8,771 bases of DNA from DATBLZ01 sp036555065 (GCA_036555065.1 DATBLZ010000174.1:1-8771), one strand, 5' to 3'. Positions 1 to 5,983 are shown, counted from the first letter of the stretch. Notes: a model not told the origin generated them from the letters alone. Numbers and translations are program-made.

Positions 1-1
1 T

Positions 2-478
2 TGGCTCGGTGTCGTCGGCGAAGTAACGCGTCCTCGCGAAGTGCACCCGAAGCGCCCCGTGCTCGGCTTCGAATGCAAACGCAGCGAGATCAGCGGCTCA
101 CGCTTATGGGGCTGGGCGCGCGAGCGGTTCGGCACGCCCGAGAAGTTCTTCGCGCGATTCTTCGTCGCGAATTACTGCCCGCTTGCGTTCGTCGAGGACA
201 CGGGGAAGAATCGCACGCCCGACAAGCTCGCGGCCGCCGAGCAGCAGACATTGTTCGCGCTCTGCGACGAGGCGCTCCGCCGGCTCGTCGCGCACCTGCG
301 TCCCCGTTTCGTGATCGGCGTCGGCGGGTTCGCCGAGCGCCGCGCGCGACATGCGCTTGCCAGCCAACCGTGCGTCCTCGGCACGATCTTGCACCCGAGC
401 CCGGCGAGCCCGCTCGCGAATCGCGGTTGGTCAAAGGCTATCGAGAAGCAGCTCGCAGAGCTCGGTATCGAGCTCTGA
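2..478 (+). CDS. SMUG1-type uracil-DNA glycosylase, C-terminal part (5' partial)
   Basis: This is the last 158 residues of a single-strand-selective monofunctional uracil-DNA glycosylase, a base-excision-repair enzyme that removes uracil and oxidised pyrimidines such as 5-hydroxymethyluracil from DNA. The frame is open from the window edge: it begins WLGVVGEVTR and continues into HPKRPVLGFE, which closely matches the same stretch of vertebrate SMUG1 as I remember it. Later family marks are FVANYCPL (Asn57 of the visible part corresponds to the uracil-contacting Asn) and HPSPASP at 131-137, holding the catalytic-loop His and the DNA-intercalating segment. The tail ANRGW...LAELG also matches. 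The N-terminal GMNPGP-type motif and the start codon lie off the window. A GTG at 41 could be mistaken for the start, but family-matching sequence continues upstream of it. The gene converges with the lectin-like gene. Identity is secure; in vivo substrate preference is not known. Confidence 0.93.
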   Translation, partial: WLGVVGEVTRPREVHPKRPVLGFECKRSEISGSRLWGWARERFGTPEKFFARFFVANYCPLAFVEDTGKNRTPDKLAAAEQQTLFALCDEALRRLVAHLRPRFVIGVGGFAERRARHALASQPCVLGTILHPSPASPLANRGWSKAIEKQLAELGIEL

Positions 479-518
479 TACCTGGCGAGCGCGCCCCGGG
501 GCCCGTCCCGCGACGCCG

Positions 519-537
519 GCCGGGCGTGCTGCCCGGC
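519..537. terminator. GC-rich hairpin between convergent genes
   Basis: The arms GCCGGGC (519-525) and GCCCGGC (531-537) form a perfect 7-bp stem around the loop GTGCT. It lies in the 74-bp gap between the convergent SMUG1 and lectin-like genes, where a bidirectional terminator is expected. No T-tract follows on either strand, so it does not meet the usual intrinsic-terminator pattern. It could be weak, or just a by-product of high GC. Confidence 0.35.
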
Positions 538-552
538 GGGCCCGCTAAGTCA

Positions 553-1197
553 TTACTCCGGTAACGCGAAGCAGTAGAACAGGCCGTCGCCGCCCGTGCT
601 GATGAGCGCCTGCTGGCTGCAGCCGCGCGAATCGTGCGTCGAGTTCCACGCCGCGTAGTCGTGATGGCCGAGGCGCGCCTTCGCGCCGCCTTCGTCGCTG
701 CTGCTCGTCCAGTTCGCGCACGTCATGTCCGCGCCCGCCGGATACGCCCTGCCGTCGGGCTGCGAGCCCGTGAGCACGTCGTGCCGGTTCGGCGAGAAAC
801 CGCTGCCGGGAATCTGGTTGCCGCGCTCGTCGAGCGCCGTGAACGCTGCGAGACGGTTCGCCGAGCTGTGGAGCTCATCGACGTTCGCCGCGATGCGCGC
901 GCCGCGCACGTTGAACCACGGCCCGGGGCCGATCCGGTCGCGCGCGTTGACGGCATTCGCGCCTTGCGTGCTCAGGTAGGCACGCCATGTGCGCGCCCCA
1001 TGACCCGCCGCTTGCGCGAGGTCCTGGCAGATTTTGTCGGCGCCTTCGAGCCCACCGAGATTGCCACCGTTGCCGGAGCCTCTGCTCGTCAGGAAAAACG
1101 ACATCGGACCCGTCGGCGGCTGCGTGAGCGCATAGCTCGCGACAAGAAGGCCCGCCAATGCGACGCTCGCCGTCGCGACCATTCTTAGTTTCTGCAT
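553..1197 (-). CDS. Secreted lectin-like (C-type-lectin/endostatin-fold-like) protein
   Basis: An exported 214-residue protein. Residues 1-25 form a signal peptide: the basic start MQKLR, then a hydrophobic run ATASVALAGLLVASYAL. The mature part carries SFFLTSRGSGNGGNLGGLEGAD (33-54), ICQDLA, TWRAYLST (70-77), ARDRIGPGPW (85-94), LTGSQPDG (142-149), CANWTSS (160-166) and GLFYCFA (205-211). This pattern is shared by bacterial proteins often annotated as lectin and resembles DUF1554-like, endostatin-fold domains; the link is from memory. Four cysteines (57, 160, 193, 209) could form two disulfides, as suits an extracytoplasmic protein. The start at 1197 is preceded by AGGGGGAG about five bases upstream, a strong ribosome-binding site; Met6 is the alternative. 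It stands alone, with 152 bp to the next gene upstream. Ligand and role are unknown. Confidence 0.8.
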   Translation of the reverse strand: MQKLRMVATASVALAGLLVASYALTQPPTGPMSFFLTSRGSGNGGNLGGLEGADKICQDLAQAAGHGARTWRAYLSTQGANAVNARDRIGPGPWFNVRGARIAANVDELHSSANRLAAFTALDERGNQIPGSGFSPNRHDVLTGSQPDGRAYPAGADMTCANWTSSSDEGGAKARLGHHDYAAWNSTHDSRGCSQQALISTGGDGLFYCFALPE

Positions 1198-1201
1198 GGT
1201 T

Positions 1202-1209
1202 CTCCCCCT
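1202..1209 (-). promoter_or_regulatory. Shine-Dalgarno of the lectin-like gene
   Basis: On the minus strand AGGGGGAG lies four bases before the ATG at 1197 and fixes that start over Met6. I see no convincing -35/-10 pair further upstream. Confidence 0.6.
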
Positions 1210-1269
1210 AGGGTTGGTATTCTTTTGCCGGGACAGCGTACCCGAATTTCAGCTCGGAGCGCACGGCCG

Positions 1270-1353
1270 TCATTGCTTCAGCGCGTCATACGGGGCGCGC
1301 GCATGCGCCACGCGTCCGCCGACGAGCGTCAGGGGCAATTTGATTTGTGTCAC
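1270..1353 (-). pseudogene. Probable relic of an amidohydrolase C-terminus
   Basis: Directly after the secreted unknown-function gene, one minus-strand frame encodes 27 residues that include LPLTLVGGRVAHAR and end at TGA. The phrase hydrophobic-Val-Gly-Gly-Arg-Val is typical of the last beta strands of metal-dependent amidohydrolases, which close with segments like TIVGGRVVY. Upstream of GTG 1353 this frame runs inside the neighbouring gene and reads as Arg-rich out-of-frame sequence, so no catalytic barrel is present. The best reading is a 3' stub left after a deletion. The alternative is a real 27-residue peptide: its GTG overlaps the previous stop as GTGA, which would allow translational coupling. 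A chance frame in GC-rich DNA is also possible. Confidence 0.35.
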
Positions 1354-2177
1354 GGCGGCGGCGGTGTCAGCGTGAACTTGCCGTCGACGATGGGATTGCG
1401 CTCCTCGCCCTCGCAGTCTTCGTGCACCATGCGATCGATTTGGGTTACGCGACGGTAAGTGCGCACCAAGCGCCAAGGTTCCGTGAGGTTGGCCGGATCG
1501 ATGATGGTCATCTGATTCTCCAGCTGACCGTTGTCGAGCATCCGGATCCGTTCGCTGAAGTGCGCGTCGGGACTCAAGAAGGCAATGAGCTCGATTTCCT
1601 CGATCCCGCCGAACGCCATGACGGCCGTGCCCACCCTCCCAGGAAAGGGCGATTGGGCCGCAATGGTGTCGATCACGAGAGTCTGCCCCTCCCAGTGGCC
1701 GATCGAATCGCCCCACGGCGTCGGCCATAGGTCGCCCTCCGGCGGGTGCGCGCGCCCATCGGTGTAAACGTGGCGGATTTCTCGGCTCGAGAAGATCAGG
1801 GCCGTCTCTTTGGGCGTCGGCAGAATCTCGAACATCAACGGCGACTCGATCATGATCGTCGGAAAGCCGAACGTGCAGGCCGTCACGGCGCCGCCCGGGT
1901 CGATTCCCGCGCGCATCGCCTCCATGCCTTTGCGTTGCATTGCGACCACTTGGTCGACACGTGCTTTCGCGTCGGGATTGAGCGGCGGCGCCCACTGCAT
2001 CCCCTCGAGCACCTCATCGAGCGACTCGTAGAACCCGCCGTCCGGACTTGGCGTTGCGCCGACGTTTTCCCACTGGCCGCTCCAGTCCGGCAGTTGTGCC
2101 GACACGCGCATTACCGCCGCGCACCCGAAAAGAAGCCCCGCCGCAGCTCGCGCCGATCGTGGTGAGCTCATGTTCAT
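1350..2177 (-). CDS. Exported protein of unknown function, third gene of the PQQ dehydrogenase operon
   Basis: A 275-residue protein with a signal peptide (basic start, hydrophobic AAAGLLFGCAAVM, likely cut after VSA at residue 27). The mature part begins LPDWSGQWENVG. Recognisable blocks are ACTFGFPTIM (100-109), REIRHVYTDGRAHP (132-145), GDSIGHWEGQTLVIDT (156-171), HFSERIRML (206-214), IIDPANLTEPW (225-235) and HEDCEGEERN (252-261). I have seen this pattern in uncharacterised exported proteins beside DUF6152 and PQQ-dehydrogenase genes in gammaproteobacteria, but I know no function. The WEG...TLVIDT block suggests a beta-rich fold. The start ATG at 2177 overlaps the DUF6152 stop as ATGA; an in-frame ATG at 2171 has better spacing (eight bases) to GAGGGG, so the true start may be two codons later. 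Two cysteines remain after cleavage (101, 256). Confidence 0.8.
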   Translation of the reverse strand: MNMSSPRSARAAAGLLFGCAAVMRVSAQLPDWSGQWENVGATPSPDGGFYESLDEVLEGMQWAPPLNPDAKARVDQVVAMQRKGMEAMRAGIDPGGAVTACTFGFPTIMIESPLMFEILPTPKETALIFSSREIRHVYTDGRAHPPEGDLWPTPWGDSIGHWEGQTLVIDTIAAQSPFPGRVGTAVMAFGGIEEIELIAFLSPDAHFSERIRMLDNGQLENQMTIIDPANLTEPWRLVRTYRRVTQIDRMVHEDCEGEERNPIVDGKFTLTPPPP

Positions 2178-2578
2178 TGCCCCTCGAGCGCCGGTCGCGA
2201 GCCGATCAAGGGGCCGCTCGGTCCGGTACCCGAGAGATACTGGCCGCCCTTGATGCCGTCGCGCAGCGGATGGATATTGAGCGTCAGCTTGTCACCGGGC
2301 TTCAACGTGGCAGGCCGCCATCCGGCTCGCGCCAGATGCTCTGGGCTCGTCATCTCGATGCTCCACTCCTCATCGCTGCCGCTCTCGTTCGTGACGAGCA
2401 GCTGGATGAAGACGTGGGGGTTCGTCCAACGGAAGTCCTTGACGGCACCCTCGAGCGTGATCGTCTTCGACTGGTCGAACATCGCAAACGAATGGTGCGC
2501 GAGGGCCGAGCTCGACGTCAGCAACACTGCGATCGCGAGGGGGGTGCGATTCGGCACTTTACGGCAGCGCAAAGACAT
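2174..2578 (-). CDS. DUF6152 family exported protein
   Basis: A 134-residue secreted protein of the DUF6152 family. The signal peptide has a basic start and the core PLAIAVLLTSSSALA, with predicted cleavage after ALA at residue 27, so the mature protein would begin HHSFAMFD. Family marks are HHSFAMFD (28-35), ITLEGAVKDFRWTNPHVFIQL (40-60, quoted in part: EGAVKDFRWTNPH), EWSIEM (71-76) and LKPGDKLTL (92-100). The fold is probably an OB-like small beta barrel; no activity is established. The gene overlaps the PQQ dehydrogenase end by 20 bp and shares ATGA with the next gene, so translation of all three is likely coupled. Only weak purine sequence precedes ATG 2578. GTG 2557, just after the dehydrogenase stop, is an alternative start that still leaves a complete signal peptide. 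Confidence 0.88.
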   Translation of the reverse strand: MSLRCRKVPNRTPLAIAVLLTSSSALAHHSFAMFDQSKTITLEGAVKDFRWTNPHVFIQLLVTNESGSDEEWSIEMTSPEHLARAGWRPATLKPGDKLTLNIHPLRDGIKGGQYLSGTGPSGPLIGSRPALEGQ

Positions 2579-4325
2579 AGAGATTGTTCGCGGTCTCCGC
2601 GCGAACGTCGGGCGCGAGCCCCATGAGACCGACCGTGTTGAGCGAGCCGCCCGTGCTGATCGCGATGTACTGCTTGCCGTCGACCGCGTACGTTGCTGGA
2701 TAGCCCGTCACGTGCGAGCCGAGATTGACCTCCCAGAGCACCTCCCCCGTGCGCTGATCGTAGGCGCGAAAGCGCCCGTTCGCGTCGCCGCCGAAGAGGA
2801 GCCCGCTGCCCGTCGCCATCACCGATGTCGTGACGGCGCGCTGCTCGTACTTCCAGGCCGTCGCGCCGGTCGCGACCGAGATCGCCTCGATCGTCCCGGC
2901 GTTCTCGACGCCCGGCGGAAGCTGCACGGCCCAGTCGAGCGCATAGGCGCTATCGGGCTGCCACGTTGCGGAGTTCGAGGTCGCCGACATGCACGTGTTG
3001 TGGAGCGGAAAGAACATGAGCCCCGTGAGCGGGCTGTACGCGCCGGCGTGATAATTCTTGCCGCCCGTGTAGGCCGGGCAGATCGCGTGCTCCTCGCCGA
3101 CGCGCGTATAAACCTTCTCGCGATTGACGATGCCGGCGCCCGATTCGACGTTGACGTCGCTAATGACATTCTGCATGACCGTCTCGCGGGCCCAGAGGAA
3201 CTGTCCGGTCTCGCGGTCGACCGTGTAGACGAGACCGGTCTTCCCCGGAATGCCCGTGACGACCTTGCGCACCTCGCCGGGCCGCACGCGCGGATTGATC
3301 CACTTGACGGAATCGGCGTCGGGAGTGACGGCCGTATCGATGAGGATGCGCTCGAACGGATGATCGAGATCCCAGTGATCGACGACGTGCTGCAGGTACC
3401 AGACGATCTCGCCCGTGTCCGCATCGAGCGCCAACGTCGAGTTGTGATAGAGGTATTGCTCGTCGTTGCCCGCGAGCATGAACTTCGGCGCCGGCGACGT
3501 CACCGACGTGCCGACGTAGATCCGGTTGAGCTCTGGGTCGTAGCTCGGCACCATCCACGTGCCGACGTGACGGCGCTCTTCGTACGGAACGTCGCCCCAA
3601 GTCTCGTCACCGGGCTCGCCCGGCCGCGGGATCGTGTGCGTGCGCCAGAGCTCCTTTCCCGTGAGCGCGTCGAACGCCGTGATCACGCATGCCTCCGGCC
3701 CGCCTTTCGGCGCGCAACTTCGGCCCGAGATCACTTTGCCGTTCGCGACCATCGGCCCGCCGCTGTGCTGCCCGCCGAGACGGTAATCGAGGATCCGCGT
3801 TTCCCAGGCGAGCTCGCCCGTGCGCGCGTCGAGCGCGTAGGCGTAGTTGTCGGCGCCGTTGTCGAGGATGTAGTTGCCGTAGATCGCGAGATTGCGGTTG
3901 ATCGACGGGAAGAGCACGTAGTCGGCGACGTCGTCGGGCATGGGCCGCCGATACTCCCAGATGAGGTCGCCGGTCGCCGCGTCGATCGCTTGTGTGATAT
4001 CGCTCGGATTCGGAAAGTACAGCACGCCGTCGTGGACGAGCGGCGTGCCTTCCTGCACGCCCGAGTTGAGCGGCCGAGTCCAGACGAGACGAAGCCCGCG
4101 CACGTTGTCTCGATCGATCTGCACGAGCGGGCTGTAGCCCCAGTGTCCTTGCGTGCGTCGCCACATGAGCCAATCCGCCGGATCGGGGTTCTCGAGCATC
4201 GCGTCCGTGACCGGCACGAATTCACGCTGTTGGGCATTCGCGTGTATCGAGATCAGCGTGCTGAGCAACAGGGTCGTGGCGACTTTGGAGCGAGTCATTG
4301 ATCGGCTGAATACGGCGAGCATCAT
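2559..4325 (-). CDS. Periplasmic PQQ-dependent (quinoprotein) dehydrogenase
   Basis: A 588-residue quinoprotein that oxidises an alcohol or aldehyde-type substrate in the periplasm with PQQ as cofactor. The signal peptide is VATTLLLSTLISIHANA, cut near residue 31. Seven tryptophan-docking repeats of the propeller are visible: DAATGDLIW (115-123), DARTGELAW (166-174), DALTGKELW (219-227), DADTGEIVW (301-309), DRETGQFLW (370-378), VATGATAW (484-491) and DQRTGEVLW (523-531). By alignment in my head to methanol dehydrogenase, Glu211 is a metal ligand, Asp319 in HWDLD the catalytic base and Asp321 the extra Asp seen in lanthanide enzymes. The adjacent-cysteine pair is absent, and Ser277 (VTSPAP) seems to replace the ligand Asn. 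There is no CxxCH haem site, so electrons must go to a separate acceptor. GGAGG seven bases before ATG 4325 fixes the start; an earlier ATG at 4364 lacks a site. It is the first of three overlapping genes. Confidence 0.93.
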   Translation of the reverse strand: MMLAVFSRSMTRSKVATTLLLSTLISIHANAQQREFVPVTDAMLENPDPADWLMWRRTQGHWGYSPLVQIDRDNVRGLRLVWTRPLNSGVQEGTPLVHDGVLYFPNPSDITQAIDAATGDLIWEYRRPMPDDVADYVLFPSINRNLAIYGNYILDNGADNYAYALDARTGELAWETRILDYRLGGQHSGGPMVANGKVISGRSCAPKGGPEACVITAFDALTGKELWRTHTIPRPGEPGDETWGDVPYEERRHVGTWMVPSYDPELNRIYVGTSVTSPAPKFMLAGNDEQYLYHNSTLALDADTGEIVWYLQHVVDHWDLDHPFERILIDTAVTPDADSVKWINPRVRPGEVRKVVTGIPGKTGLVYTVDRETGQFLWARETVMQNVISDVNVESGAGIVNREKVYTRVGEEHAICPAYTGGKNYHAGAYSPLTGLMFFPLHNTCMSATSNSATWQPDSAYALDWAVQLPPGVENAGTIEAISVATGATAWKYEQRAVTTSVMATGSGLLFGGDANGRFRAYDQRTGEVLWEVNLGSHVTGYPATYAVDGKQYIAISTGGSLNTVGLMGLAPDVRAETANNLYVFALP

Positions 4326-4348
4326 TGCGCTTCCTCCAGGAGGCGCAA
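4325..4348 (-). promoter_or_regulatory. Shine-Dalgarno within a potential hairpin at the PQQ dehydrogenase start
   Basis: On the minus strand GGAGG (4333-4337) sits seven bases before ATG 4325. It lies inside an inverted repeat: outer arms TTGCG (4344-4348) and CGCAA (4325-4329), inner arms CCTC and GAGG with a 3-base loop CTG, and a 3-base bulge AAG on one side. The last A of the outer arm is the first base of the start codon. Folded, it would hide the ribosome-binding site. No known RNA thermometer or riboswitch class is recognised. Confidence 0.4.
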
Positions 4349-4377
4349 TTTGACATCGATCCATCGCGCAACGTCAA
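4348..4377 (-). promoter_or_regulatory. Possible sigma-70 promoter of the PQQ dehydrogenase operon
   Basis: On the minus strand TTGACG (4372-4377) is followed after 18 bases by TCAAAT (4348-4353), giving 5/6 and 4/6 matches to consensus. Transcription would start near 4341, very close to the ribosome-binding site. The same bases form an inverted repeat GTCAA/TTGAC spaced 18, which could be an operator or coincidence. Confidence 0.28.
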
Positions 4378-4402
4378 TGTACGGCGATTTGCGCCCTGGC
4401 TC

Positions 4403-4630
4403 TCAACTCCGGCGTGGACGCGCGGCTACACCGAGGCGGCGCGCGTTTTCCGACGCGATTTCCCCGCCCGGAGACAACATATAGCGATGGAGCCGCCAGC
4501 CGACAAAGAAGCTGCCGGTCTCGCTTGGGTTCTCGACCACGCTGATTTCCTCCGGGCGAATGTCCTCGTTGACGTAATCGCCCAGAAGCTCGGCAATGCT
4601 CGTTTTCTCCGCGGCATAGATGACGTCCAT
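4403..4630 (-). CDS. Small orphan protein of 75 residues
   Basis: I do not recognise this protein. It starts MDVIYAAEKTSIAELLGDYV and contains NEDIRPEEISVVENPSETG, FFVGWRLHRYMLSPGGEI (41-58) and a basic end ARPRRS. It is soluble, with no signal peptide, no membrane segment and no cysteine. The first 30 residues are acidic and the last 15 basic. Support for a real gene: GGAGGG lies four to five bases before ATG 4630, amino-acid composition is balanced rather than the Arg/Ala/Pro-rich mix of shadow frames, and it fits between two other genes on a sensible strand. The frame stays open upstream into the VOC gene on the other strand, but that part reads as shadow sequence. It lies 77 bp upstream of the PQQ dehydrogenase on the same strand and may be co-transcribed with it. 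Confidence 0.6.
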   Translation of the reverse strand: MDVIYAAEKTSIAELLGDYVNEDIRPEEISVVENPSETGSFFVGWRLHRYMLSPGGEIASENARRLGVAARPRRS

Positions 4631-4762
4631 GTGCCCTCCAAAGTCCGACGAGCCTGGATGCAGCTTAAGCCGCCGTCGCTGAACGGCCCCTGAAGTCGGA
4701 GCTCGTTCCAGTCCTGGGCTGTGGGAGCTATCCTTTTCACACAACACTGCGGGGAGAGAGCA
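4631..4762. other. Divergent intergenic region between the orphan and VOC genes
   Basis: These 132 bp must hold the promoters for both directions. On the plus strand TATCCT at 4729-4734 is a 4/6 match to a -10 box, with only a poor -35 candidate (TTCCAG, 4706-4711) 17 bases upstream. No convincing promoter is seen on the minus strand. No operator or terminator stands out. Confidence 0.3.
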
Positions 4763-5821
4763 ATGGCCCACTCGATACGCTGGCGCCGCTGCGAATGGAT
4801 TGCCACAACATGGATTTTGTGCGTTTCGGTGCCGCTGCTCGCGGCCGACGATACTGGCAGCGTCGTCGGGTTGGCGTTCACGGGCCGACTCGTCGCGAAT
4901 CTCGATCAATCCGTTGCGTTCTACGAGGCGCTGGGTTTCGAGCGCGATCCGGCAACCGCTGACTCGCCGTGGCGACAAGACAAGGTCATAGAGCAGCTCT
5001 ACGGCGTGCACGGCGTCGAGACGCGCATGGCGAAGATGTCCATCAACAGCAATGTCTCCGGCGGCCGGTTCGTCGTCTACCTTAGGGAAGTGCGCGGCTT
5101 GGCGCGGAACAACCTCTCCGTGCACGCCGCGTGGGAGCCCGGCGCCACGCATTTCGGCCTCGTCGTCCCCGATGCGCAGGCGCTTTGGGCGCAGTTGCGA
5201 AAGACCGGCATGTTGCGCGCGCGCTCTTGGGGCGAGGAGCTCGTGGCCCCGCCCGGCGTTACGCCGGGGCAGTTGGCCTATGTCACCGATCCCGACGGGC
5301 TCGATATCGAGATCATCGCTGCGGCCCCGGCCGTGCCGGCAAGCGACGGAAACCCCGCGCGGCCCGCGCGCCCACCGGGTGTGAGCCACGTGGGTCTCAT
5401 CGTGTCCGACTCGGACAAGGCGCGCGCGTTCTACAGCGGGCTTCTCGGCGGTATTTGGCAGGCCACGGAAGCGCCGTGGCGGCAGGGCAACTTCTTCGAC
5501 TCGGCAGTGGGAGGCCACGGGAACATCCTGCGGTTCTTCAATTTCGCGTTCGCAGAGGCCTACGCACCCGACTCGCGCCTGAATCTCGAGCTCGGCGAGT
5601 TTCAGAACCGCACGAAACTGCCGCTCGAGCGCCGCATCACCGATATCGGCGTCGCGTATTTCGGGTTCGAGGTGCGAAATCTCGACGCGTTCGTGGAGCG
5701 CGCGCTAGCGGCGGGCGCGACGCCGGTCGCCGACACGGGTATCGTGACGATGCAGAGCGGCACGCGCGAGATCATGCTGCGCGACCCGGACACAGGCGCT
5801 TTCGTTTTGTTGTTCGAATAG
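4763..5821 (+). CDS. Exported two-domain VOC/glyoxalase-fold protein
   Basis: A 352-residue protein with two vicinal-oxygen-chelate domains, the fold of glyoxalase I, ring-cleaving dioxygenases and fosfomycin-resistance proteins. The N-terminus (WRRCEWIATTWILCVSVPLLAA) looks like a signal peptide cut near residue 28, so it is probably periplasmic; VOC proteins are more often cytoplasmic. Domain 1 (about 36-187) has LDQSVAFYEALGFERD, THFGLVVPD (129-137) and VTDPDGLDIEII (174-185). Domain 2 (about 206-352) has VSHVGLIVSDSDKARAFY (207-224) and LRDPDTGAFVLLFE at the end. His130 and Glu183 in domain 1, and His209 and Glu352 in domain 2, are at family metal positions, but the other two expected ligands per domain are not apparent. 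GGGGAGAG six or so bases before ATG 4763 decides the start over GTG 4721. It is divergent from the orphan and PQQ genes. Substrate unknown. Confidence 0.85.
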   Translation: MAHSIRWRRCEWIATTWILCVSVPLLAADDTGSVVGLAFTGRLVANLDQSVAFYEALGFERDPATADSPWRQDKVIEQLYGVHGVETRMAKMSINSNVSGGRFVVYLREVRGLARNNLSVHAAWEPGATHFGLVVPDAQALWAQLRKTGMLRARSWGEELVAPPGVTPGQLAYVTDPDGLDIEIIAAAPAVPASDGNPARPARPPGVSHVGLIVSDSDKARAFYSGLLGGIWQATEAPWRQGNFFDSAVGGHGNILRFFNFAFAEAYAPDSRLNLELGEFQNRTKLPLERRITDIGVAYFGFEVRNLDAFVERALAAGATPVADTGIVTMQSGTREIMLRDPDTGAFVLLFE

Positions 5822-5983
5822 CCGACGAGCTTCGCGATCGGCGGCCGCAGCTTATTCGCACTCGAAGTCGCTCTCGCCGAGGGGCCGGCACTGCGGCGGA
5901 ACGCCGTGCGCGCGCCGGCACATTCAGGGCCGCGTCGACACCCATAGCGATTGATAGTATCCTGGAACGTAGAGTACTTTGCT
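5822..5983. other. Intergenic region before the FAD oxidoreductase
   Basis: These 162 bp separate two plus-strand genes. They hold no hairpin with a T-tract. A TTGATA at 5951 could serve as a -35 box, but the -10 candidates 17-18 bases on (GTACTT, TACTTT) are poor. The same TTG could instead be an upstream start codon for the oxidoreductase. A 23-codon minus-strand frame at 5852-5923 is discussed among the findings. Confidence 0.3.

Noticed and set aside
1354..1995. Minus-strand frame continuing upstream from the amidohydrolase-like tail
   Set aside because: It reads as Arg/His/Asp-rich shadow of the 1350-2177 gene, with no amidohydrolase metal motifs.
2250..4301. Very long (683-codon) plus-strand open frame opposite the PQQ dehydrogenase and DUF6152 genes
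   Set aside because: It is rich in Arg, Val, Asp and Ala with no recognisable motif, and it mirrors a well-supported coding frame. Long antisense frames are common in high-GC genes.
4350..4355. Perfect TTGACA on the plus strand
   Set aside because: No -10 box follows at 16-18 bases and no plus-strand gene starts nearby; it is part of the inverted repeat before the minus-strand operon.
4326..4364. N-terminal extension of the PQQ dehydrogenase to ATG 4364
   Set aside because: It would span the GGAGG ribosome site and hairpin, and add a Pro/Gly stretch in front of the signal peptide; ATG 4325 has proper spacing.
4631..5518. Upstream extension of the 4403-4630 frame across the minus strand of the VOC gene
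   Set aside because: Only the last 75 codons have a ribosome site and balanced composition; the rest is the antisense of a clear VOC gene.
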